Source: Mytilus edulis (Eukaryota; Mollusca; Bivalvia; Mytilida; Mytilidae). From it: a DNA stretch of 64,000 nucleotides. Where the stretch lies: positions 50,117,838 through 50,181,837 of the forward strand of contig NC_092345.1 of the NCBI RefSeq assembly GCF_963676685.1, read 5' to 3'. The position numbers were made by a program, and so were the translations under genes. Shown here in pieces: positions 49,301 to 61,300 of the stretch (position 1 is the first letter of the stretch; each line of letters opens with the position of its first letter). The notes under the pieces were generated by a model, which was not told the DNA's origin, did not search any database, and was given only the letters and a program-made list of their open reading frames with translations.

Positions 49301-52300
49301 TAAAAAATGGCGATGGAAACTTGATCTCCTGGTTACTGCAGTTAACAGATGACTTGTGAACTAAGGCAGCTCTACTCTCAGTTGTTAACACCTTTCTCTT
49401 TTCCTTATGGTAGCATACATTTGGATATAAACCAAGACAGAGTAGAGATATAACCTGTAAAAAGATAATGTTTATGACAAAATATTACAGTAAATAACTT
49501 ATAGATACCTGAATAGCAATCAACAATATCTGGTTGGTCTTAATATATCCATTGAACACCTTTTTTTGAATGCCCAATAACTTTTCAATTGTGGCAGTCT
49601 TTTTCAAATGTAGTACTTCTTTTTTTGGTAAACTTTGTTCTTTGTAACAAAGAGAATGTGCTTCTTGGTTGCAAACATGAAAGTTTATTACCGAATCTGT
49701 TAGCCATAATTACAAAGAATTATATATACAAATGTAAATTAAATGAAACAAAACCAAATATGGTTGGGTTAAAGAATAGAATAAAGAAATACCAATTTCT
49801 TGAACATTATATTGCAGAGAAAAATAACAGAGGCCAAGTGTGAAAAATTTTGGTCTCCTTTACATGTGATATTTAACTAATTATTGTTACATATAAATGA
49901 GAAATTTTATTTTTATTCTTATTTAATGAATGGCTATTATTTATTTTGAATTTATTGACCCATAAAATTAATTTTTGACTCTTCACATTTTACATAATCC
50001 GCGAATGAATTTATTGACCCATAAAATTAATTTTTGACTCTTCACATTGAATAATCCGCAAAGCGGATTATGTAAAATGTGAAGAGTCAAAAATTAATTT
50101 TATGGGTCAATAAATTCAAAATAAATTATTGCCATTCATTATAAATAAATTTCTATCAAAAATAAGGCTCAAAGAACTTTTTATATTCCTTATTTTAACA
50201 ATAACAACGTACACACATGTTGGCGTATGAATACACAACGTCAGAGTGGGCGTGTCGCCATAAAAATTGACAACATTGAAAATAAAACTAATACTTTTAA
50301 CCAATCAGAAGACAGTAAATACACCAAATTTATTTATATATATATATTATGAGCAAAAATTTATCCTTGAGCTTTTTTTTTTTGATTTTTTTTTTGTCTT
50401 TTTAAAAGTAAGTCAAGATACATATTGTAGCATAACAAATGAGTGAAGAGTATTTGTATTGTATGAGAGAAAGTCAGAGAGCGAGAAAATATTACCAAAT
50501 AAAACTTATATGTAACCTTAAATATTATAATTTAACTAGAATGTGTCCAAAGTACACGGTTGCCCCACTCGCACTATCCTTTTCCATGTTCCATGGACCG
50601 TGAAATAGGGTAATAATCTAATTTGGTATTAAAATTAAAAAGATTATACTATAGGGAACATATGTACTAAGTTTCAAGTTGATTGGACTTCAATTTTATC
50701 AAAAACTACCTTGACCAAAAACTTTAACCTGAAACTCCCACTTTCATTTTCTATGTTTAGTGGACCGTGAAATTGGGGTCAAAAGTCTAATTTGGCTTCA
50801 AAATAAAAAAGATTATATCATAAGCAACAAGTTTACTAAGTTTCAAGTTGATTGAACTTCAGCTTCACCAAAAACTACCTTGACCAAAAACTTTAACCTG
50901 AAACTCCCACTTTCATTTTCTATGTTCAGTGGACGGTGAAATTGGGGTCAAAAGTCTAATTTGGCTTTAAAATTAGAAAGATCATATCATAAGCAACAAG
51001 TCTACTAAGTTTCAAGTTGATTGTATATCCATTTACATTTTACGATTGCTATGTGATTAATATAAATATTGATGGGGTTAAGTGGAAGAAACTATAGATA
51101 GTTTTCCATTGACATAATTTGAACTTGAGCTGTTTTCCTTTGCTGCCATGTTGTAGGCCAATTTACATAAATTCCTTCAAAAATCAATAAAATTCAACTT
51201 ATAACAATATCGACTGCTGGACTGCTAGAAAAATTGTTTTCATATAAAACAAAAGGATTTTGATTTGTGTAACATTTATTTAATTCATCACTATGATCAT
51301 GTATAAATTTTGTTTTGTACTGGCTCAAACTTTACTGTTAAACAACCAGCTTGCATTATGTATGTGGTAAGTCACAAGGAAAAAGATCCCCACACCAATG
51401 ACAAGGACATGTGAAAAGCAGGAGTCATAGGACCTTGAGAAGGTCCATGGTCTCTTCAAATAGAGAAGGAGAAGGACTGGTGACAAGTGTTTGTGTCGAC
51501 TGTCGTTAGTTAAATGAATTTACTGAAAAGAAAGTATATCTGCTGCCTGCTATACACGAGGGCCTAGAGCATGTGTTTTATTTTACGCTTGGTTTCTGCT
51601 TAGGTTACTGGTAGGTAGAAGTAGGAGACATTAACCGCCCCCCCCCCCCCCCCCCCCCCCAAAATAAAAATGTTATGGTGTCAGTTCATTATATGTAAAG
51701 GCAAAATGTATTTAAATGGCAGGAACTCATGTATTGAATGAGCCAAAAGGAATACGGTTTTTACTATGTATCTTGCATTCACAACACTAATGACTATATG
51801 CTATTTCATCACAGTGAGGATTGAATAATGTTTTCAACCTGAATTCTTCAATAAGATTGAATTGTTAAGCTCTGCATAATTTTAGGTTTGTCTCACAAAA
51901 ATGAGGGAATTGAGACCTCTGCTTATTTTAACATACCACATCTAGATTACTGTCAGGTACATGAAAATTGTAAGCTTGAGGCATCAGAGAGTCTTCAGGG
52001 AATCCAGAATTCACTAGGATATCTGCTAACTGTCTCTGAAAGACAAAAAGATGCCACATTTTATAGATATAGATCTAACTATAAATCGGTGATCATCAAA
52101 TTCACTCTTTCTCTTCTTATCTATAAAAATCAGCGAAAAACTTGCAAATGTAAACTTATATTAGAATTAATTTCATTACTTACAGAAACATACCTTTCCA
52201 AACTCCTTTATAATGTTAATTGCAATTTGAATATCTAAACAAATATAGACACTCACATAGTTTGTTACCAATAAAGTCCTGTTGTTTTCATTTATTTTAT

Positions 52301-55300
52301 ATAACAACTGAAGACATTTCTCAACTGTTGAAATAATATCTTTAGCTACACTGGCTAATAAGAATTCCTTACAATTAGACAAAGACACTCTCTTTTACTT
52401 TCCATCAGAAACCATTTTGTAAATAAATGGGGAATGTGTCTATAAGATGCATATGATACCCCTGTTTGCATATTATATTATAAAGGGACAAAACTCCAGA
52501 ATGGTTTAAGTGATGCTACCCAAACTTAAACTGTGTTTTGTGGTTATAAGCATTTTGCACAAGTTTCATTACATTTGGTTGAGACAAACTAAAGTTAGAG
52601 AACATAAACGATTTGTTCAGCATATTTTCCATGCATTAATTCCTAATTCTACAGTATCAGACTCTAATGTATCACATCAAAATGGAAAACAATCCAAGTT
52701 CTTACAGAAAAGAAGAATTATCTGAGAAGGCTAATTTTTTTATAAGCCTATGTTAACATCTTTTCCTATATATGACAGAGTTATCTTACCTTGGCTTCAG
52801 ATGTCATTCTAAGTGTTGGCATTGACAATGACTTTTGATCACAGAAATTCATCTCTGACATTTCTCCACCAGATCTGAAAATGTATGCATAACCATATTC
52901 TTATGACTGACTTTTAACTCATGGATTGCAAGTGTTGAAGTTTATAGAAATAGAAAAGATTTTTGGGTTAGCAGATTCATTGATTTTATGTAATTTGTGA
53001 AAATCAGTATCAAGTCAATTTTTGAAGCAGCAAAATGTTAATTTTTGATCGATCAATGAAATCATATTCAGATCTAGCAGACTGATATATTTTTTTTACC
53101 AATTTAAACAATTTACTCTTTTACTTTAAAAACATTTATTTCCACTAATTTAAGAAAATTTACCTTGAATCTTCCCACATTTGGAAAGCATTTAATAATG
53201 CTACATGATCACTGAATCTGTCTCCAGCTAAAGATTTATGTACCCAGCCTAATCTTCTTCTATCTGTAGGGGTTATAAATGGTTCTGGGAAGGTTGTACT
53301 GGCAGCTATTGTACATACTGCATCACCAACACTAAAATATAACATTTATTATTTGTTATCAATTTTTATTTAATAATAAGATCAGGGGTTTTAGGATTGG
53401 TGGAGTGTGGAGACACTAACAATATGTAATGCATTTACTTTTTAGAGTGTTGTAGAGCTTTTAAAAAAACCTAAATATATATTACTGAATTTACATAAGC
53501 TGCATATGTAAGAAAAAGTTCTTTTCAATTCACAAAGTATTTTTTTTTGCAAAAGCATTTAAGGTATAAAATTTTTTTTTTCATTACAAATTTTATTTAT
53601 TACTTTATTAGTTGTTACTTTATCATATGGTATAAAATCATTCAAAAAAATCAATTCGTTTTGGACCCAGATGACTTTTTAAATGTATATATCATTGAAA
53701 AAGCTCCAAATTATCTCCCTTTGCTGCAAAAATGACATTTGTTGGCATTAAAATTGATATATCTTTTTTAACTCATCAGTGACCTATATTTTTAATTATT
53801 ATTTTCAAATAAGCTGTACTTAAACAAAACTATTGTAAAATCTGAGAAATTTCTGTAATTTAGTTCTTTTTTTATTTCGATATTAACTCTAATTATACTG
53901 CAATCAGCTATTTTACTATACAGATAAAGCTATACGTATAAACGTTAGCTTTATACATCAATGACCCCAACTAACCTATTAGCCCGCCTACTTACCGGAA
54001 TTCATCAACAACGTCACATCACAACCATGACAACATGTAGTAACAATGGTCAAACTTTTATGAATTTAAACTTGTTATGTCTTCAAATTGGTAATTTATA
54101 TACCATGTTTATCAAATGTAATTAATAAGTTCATTTTCCCTTTCTAAATCTTTAAAATGTCAATGTCTTACCGCCTGGACTAGGCTCATAGGGAAATACC
54201 CCAAAATGGTACCCCAACAGGGAAATTCCAAACACTTAATTTTTTAACAATATTTGTTACATTTTTTTTTTTTAAATTTTTTAATCGATTTCAGTATAAA
54301 AACAATATACGTATAGTGTCTTGAAATATGAAATTTATTTGTATTCGGCACGAAACGGGAAAATGCTCGGTAAAACCTCGCATTTTCCCGTTTCTAAGCC
54401 TCATACAAATAAATTTCATATTTCAAGACACTATACGTATATTGTCTAATTCTCCTATTAGTTCAACAGAAAAAAAGTACCTTTACAAAAATGTATGCTT
54501 CTGTAGAAGGCAGATTGTGAGCGTAAATGAACGGTGACCCCATTTTTTATTTTATTTTTCTATTAAGTAGAAGATAAAGTTCATTTATAGAAAAATATAG
54601 CGTAATCCTATATTAAGAAAAAAAATCGATTTAGAACAGCGAGCCCCCTTAATGTCAAAATAGATACACTCTTATTTCTGTATCTAGAATAATGAAAAAA
54701 GAAGATAACAAGATATTAAATAATGCCCATGGAATACAAAAAGAACTTCACAGATATCATTATGAATAGTGAAAAATATTAGATTTCATAAATAAACAAA
54801 CAATCAAAATTTTGTTTTCAATGTATAAAGGCTTAACTCTTATGGGTATGTCTTATAAATGCTCAGTTATACTAATTATGGTACATTTTACTTATTTTTT
54901 TTTCTTTTTCAGGTTAAAGAATTAGACTAATTTACCATTGATAATACTTACTAAAACATACATCCAAAGATGATCATCTTTCCTAGTCTTGGTTCTATAG
55001 GTAGTTTAGCCAGAATTTTACCAAGTGGTGTCAGCTCATCATTCGTGTCCAATGCTCTCATTTCTTATAACAGAAATAATAAAAAAAAAATATATAAATA
55101 TATTGACATCACATAAGTTCAAAGAATCATAACTGCTACAATAGTCAACTGATAAAAATTCTTTGTGGACATGCACATCAACATGGAATGTCCTGATTAT
55201 CTACAAAGTTTCATGAAAGTTTATTGCATGGATTCAGATGAGTTACCATAGTATAATACAGGCCTAAATTCTATGTTCAAATGGGCATAGCTTCTAGAAA

Positions 55301-58300
55301 AAAAATCCTGTTGATATGCATATCTACATAGTATGTTCTAATAATCTACAACGTTTCATGAATAATGTTTTTTGGTTTCAGAGGAGTTGAGAAGACAAGA
55401 ACAGGACTGAAAGACAGAAGGAAAGGTTAAAAACATTTGACCCTCAGGAACGAAGTTCTGTGGAGAATAATTAATTGTTAAAATTAAGTGTTTTTGACAA
55501 ACAAAGCTTGTAGGAAACATTTCATGTCAAACGAAGTAAATTAATATTCATTTTCTTAAGTAAATATGTAAAATCCATGAGACTGGAAAGAAATTACCAA
55601 GATAAAAGTGTAGCAATAAACAACTTGTCACTGTAACTGCTACCTACCTTTAAGAAGTGCTTCAGCTTCAATGACAGCATCAATTGGTGGTGGTTCCACT
55701 GCTTTAGCCATGAATTTAGCTATAGGACCCAGCCTCAGTAGCTTAATAGACAATGCTAGTTCATGAAGAGGTGTTCTGAAAATTTCTGGTGTTGTATGCT
55801 GTTCCAATCTGTTCAAATATAAAATTAAAATGGAAAGAGTGAAAACTAGACACACACCAAATTTCCTGATATATAATATGTCAGCTCCAAATCAATAAAT
55901 TTACCCTTCAAAATAAATAACTAACCCTAGTGGATAAAGTAACCATTTTCAGCCTTACATTCCCCAATAAGCACAAACTTTTCCTACTATAAATGCGTAT
56001 TTCCCCCTTTCAGTGCATCCTCACATATATAAACAATTCTCTCACTTTGAAATAATTTTTGGACATCCTAAATATCATTATTACCTTTCAAACCTGGCTC
56101 TACTGCACAAATGGAAGGCAAAACCTGGTCTAACACGCCCAGCTCTCCCTCTTCTCTGCTCCAAGTTGGTCTTCGATGCCCAGACGGTGGCATAATTTGT
56201 CATGTTGTTATGTGATGTGAACAGTTTCATTTTAGCTCTGTAATCATTGAAAACATATGATCAAGTTTATCATTAATCTTAAAACCGTCATTAGTAAAAT
56301 AAAACATATAAAAGATCCAAAATTCAAAATTTTCTTGACGTTAGATAATATATACAAGAACCACTCAATAATCAAAGTGCTTGAAAGCACTGAAGGGTAA
56401 AGATTGCTTTAATTTATCAGTGGGAAGTAAAATTAAATATTGCATTGTCAATAAAGCATTGGTTGTAGTACTAGATGATTGAACTACAATTCTGGACAAT
56501 TGGAGATAACTCCAATTTTTAAAGATGACTTTAACAATGACATCATTTATATTCTTAGAACAGATATTAGATCCTGCAAATTGCAAAAGTTATGTTATTT
56601 TCTTGACAGGTGTAACATCATTTTGTGACTTAAATATCTAAGCATATTTTACATTGATAAATTTCTTGAATTATTCTTGGATAAGGTGTATAGAATGTTA
56701 TATATAATCAATGCACTTTTTTTTTTTGTATCATAAAGGTAGTGATAAGCCTTGGAAGGTTTATATATCAAGTCAGTCACATGGGGTTTGGATTGCATTG
56801 AATGCAATCTTTACCCAACAATTGGCTATTGATCAGTCATTCCATACTTCTGTAAGATATGAATGTTACAATTGAGTTTAAGTTTGTTAATTTGTTTGTT
56901 TGGCTTTAATCCCACTTTCTATGGGTTTATTTGAATTCAAGGTTCTGTTGATTTGGTTGAACTGGAGTAAGAGGCACTGAGTTACAAAGTGTTAGACTAC
57001 AGTGATCTGTACAGAGAAAAGTCCTCAGATATTAGTGTATGGTGCAATCAGGGGTCGAAATTAGCGCTAGTCCGGTAGTCCGGGACTAGTAAAATTTGCG
57101 CCAGACCAGTAGATTTTGTCAGCTGGTGGTCCGGCGGACCAGTAGAAATTTGTTGATAAAAATCACTGATTGCATCGCAATCTCCGTTTGTTTACAAAAC
57201 AATTATCTGTGAAATCAATTACACGGTACTGGGGGGTATTACAATTGATCAAGTTAATTAATATCTTGGGTGAGCATCCTTCACAACAATATAAAATATG
57301 GAAATTTTTGGAAGGAGTTAAACCGCCGGACAAAAAAATTAAGATAACTGAAAATCAAAAGGAAGATCGAAATAAAGTATACGAAAGTGACAAAAGGAAA
57401 CGCAAATACCAAAAATCATGGGAAAAAGATCGTGAATGGTTGCATTATGTAGTAGATCGGAATTTAATGAACTGTACAATATGTGAAAAATTTGCAGTGA
57501 CAGACCTAGATAGGTAATGTATTTTCGTAACTGGATCGTCAAATTTCAGATTGGATTCTGTACTTGCTCATGAGCAATCAGAACAGCACAAAAAATCTAC
57601 GGCAATAAAAGACAGGAATGTATGTGAGGATTGCGATGACGTGAAAGACAATGTTGATATTTTTTCTGTCCTTGATCTTGATTTTGATAAAGAAAATCAT
57701 TAAGATTACCAAAGCCTTTATCAAATTCAGAATAAAGACTATTCCTTTGTCTAACTTATGTAAACGAAAGCATCAAAATAAAATTAAACCTCTGTCATTT
57801 ATATTAGTGTTTGACACATTAATGTCATTTTTGCAGGACCAGTAGATTTGGAGCCGGACCAGTAGAGTTTTCAGTCCACTGGTCCGACTGGTCAGTACAC
57901 AAAAAAGCTTAAATTCGACCCCTGGGTGCAATGGACATTTTCCTGATATTTGGACAGTTTTTTTTTACTTACTTGCAGCTGTCAACAACAAAGACAACAT
58001 CATTAATAGTAACACTGGTTTCTGCTATGTTGGTTGATAGAATAATCTGAAACCAAAACAAACAGTGAAAATTGAAAAAAAATAATGATTTTTTTCAAGG
58101 TTATGACTGTAAGTATTCCATACTGTAGATTCTTTTTTCGTGGGTACCAATTTTCGTGGATAAAGAAAAACTTGTATGTTCGTTGGTATTTAATTTTGTG
58201 GTTTTCAGAGGTCTGCATTTAAGCCTATAGAAAAATTTGTCATTTGTTGAACATATAATTTCACGAAATCCACAAAAATTGGTATCCAACGAATAATAAT

Positions 58301-61300
58301 GAATCCCCAGTATCTTTTTTCTTTATGACTAGAATATCATGACAATAGATCTACAAATATTCGCCCATTTAAGTCATTAAAAAAAAAAAATATTCTAAAA
58401 GAGAATTACAAATTGTTAGATAAGTCACAATTTACATATAGAAAAGTATCATAACATGTTTTATGGTTGATGAAAACATCAATCAATAATATATTAGTAT
58501 GTTGCCTCATGTCAGAGTATTCAATATTTATGGAACATTACAGCTATTTTCCTAATGCATGTAATTCAAAGGTTTGGTTCACTTGTTTGATTTGTAAGTA
58601 TTACTGTTTGCTCAAGCACTGTATTTAAGTTTTACAATTGCTATCAATAGATAGGTGTGGCTTCAGCTTGTATAATCCTATTGCTTGTTTGAACAAACAT
58701 TTATACAAACCTTTAAACTACATGCATTAGGAAAATAGCTTTAATGTCATTTACCTTAGTTACACCATCTGGTACTGGATCAAACACCCTCCTCTGGTCC
58801 TCCCTAGGTATTTGTGAATGTAAGGGTAACAGTCTATACTGTGGACCACCTGTTAATATATCAAAGTCGTTGCAGATAAGGACAATAGTGTGTATACAGG
58901 ATTAAAGTAAAATAAATGACCATGCAATCATTGGGACTATTCCTTTTAATTGAAAGTGTCAGATAGGGGAAACACTTCCAAAATTCCCCCATATCAAACC
59001 AACAAATATTTGTGTAATTTTGCCTTCATTTAAAAAGACATGCATCTATAAATGATCTACTAGTAACTACCCATGTTAAAAATAAGTTTCACCCCATCAT
59101 TCATTCAAAGGAGAAGTTAATGGCAGTATTTGGGATTTAAATTAATTTTGAATGACTACAGAACTAACTCCTTTAACTGAAAAATGATACATGTAGCATT
59201 CATACTTCCACAAATATAATTAATATTTTTTTAATACAGATCTATCAAGCTATACAATGTACATGAAATAAAAGAAGGAATGCTTAAGCTTTGCAATTTT
59301 CCAAGTTAAAAAGGGACATAACTCTAGAAAGGTAAATGACTCTCTGTCCAATTTCCAAGTCTGTTGGTATGTTCTGCTTTTAAGCATTGTTTATGAGTTT
59401 CATACAATATAAATGAGAACTGAAGAAAAAATGCAGAACCATAAAAGTCCCTAGTTATAAGCAAAGCTGTAGAACTGTAACTGTCTCACTACCCAAATTA
59501 TAAATGTGTCTGCAAGTTTTGGTTCTAAGCATTGTGCATATGTTTGAGTTTCATATAAATTGGCATGAGGCTAACTCAAGTTAGAGAGTGGGAGAGAACA
59601 GAAGCCATAAATTAAGGAATATTTCCATTTATAAAGAGGCGTAACTTAGGAATGGTAAAAGTGAAGCCACCCAAATTCTATAAATTGATCTGTGTTTTGT
59701 GATAATAAACTTTGAGTATAAGTTTCAAAAAATTTGGTCAAAGAAAACTAAATAGAACAGAACTAATTTCGTATGTACAGACAGATTGACAAGTGTAAAC
59801 CTTAATGCTCCCACTTCTAAGACAGGGGCATAAAAAGTGCATTTTAATTGTAAATTAACATTTCTCAAAAACATTCAAAGAATTTGGTTAATAATGATAG
59901 ATTACTGCTAGGAACATTTCCATTTAATGATATGACTCAAATTGATTTGAGGTTACCAGATTCATTTTTAGAATATACTTTGTCTAGATAGTGAGGAGGA
60001 AAAGATATTAAGCATATATTGGTGCAAAACCATTATTTCATACCAAATTCAGGATGCATTTCCAGATGTTTATGGAGGGCAAAGATAAGATTCCATCCAG
60101 GCAAGAATATCAATAAAGCTCCTGGTATACCTAGTGTCTTTATGTACTTGATAAGAGCCTGTAAAATATAGTATACAAATCATATGAAATAAAGCTCTCA
60201 CATAAACAAAATTTTATTATGTATTGTTTTAGACAGTTTTTGGTATATTTTTTAAGATATGTATTGCTGATGTTTCTGCCAACCTATTTTTTATTAAAAA
60301 ATGATAATACGTAAAAAGGTTGAAAATAGAAAAAAATGTCATTTAGAGGCAATAACTTCTTTAAGAAATAAATATGTGGGTCCAGTCATATCCATACTTT
60401 TGATGATCATTTTTCCTGTTTACAGTTTTCTATAAATGCAAAAAAAATAAAAAAAATGATAAGAGATTATCTTGCATGTATTTTTGTAGATCTTGTTTTC
60501 CCGATCATTTTGCTCTTAGGAATAAATAATTTTAACTTGTCTTACCTCTATCAGTTCAAAGGACAATTCTTTTTCATTTAGCATAGCCAAAGCTCGTTTG
60601 GTCTGTTCAGAGTATTCAGAACTCACTTTCAAATTACAGTTTTCCTGAAAAAGTCACAATCAAAATAATATTCCATTTATCTGAATCATGCTATATGTGT
60701 GATATTGAAGTTCTTTATTCAATATATTTTGTTTTCAGATTTGAACAATTTGAAGATGTAGGTAGAACAACAATCACTTTAATGTTTCTATCCACATCAA
60801 TTATTTCACAGGACTTTGTTCCATGTAAAGCTACCTAAATTTCTTTCCTTGTTTGATAAATAGAAAACTGTATTGTATGTTACAACCATACCCAAGATTA
60901 AAAAAAAACCCAACATTATCTGTCATTCCTGAACAAAATTACAGTTTTTGCAACAGTGGCATATCGATTATATATTTAGAAGGGATAGATACAATCTGTC
61001 AATGTTAAATACAGATGTAACTTTAACAAATGAAACAAGCATGTGTCTATTGTACACGGATGCCCCAATCTCACTATCATTTTCTATGTTTATTGGACCG
61101 TAAATTGTGGTAAAACCTCTAAATTTTGCATTAAAATCAAAAAGATCATATCATAGGGAACATGTATACAATGTACTAAGTTTCAAGTTGCTTAGACTTC
61201 AACTTCATCAAAAACTACCTTGACCAAAGACTTTAGCCCAAAACTTTAATCTGAAGCAGGACAGACAGACGAATGGACTGACAAACAAATCAAATTCTAA

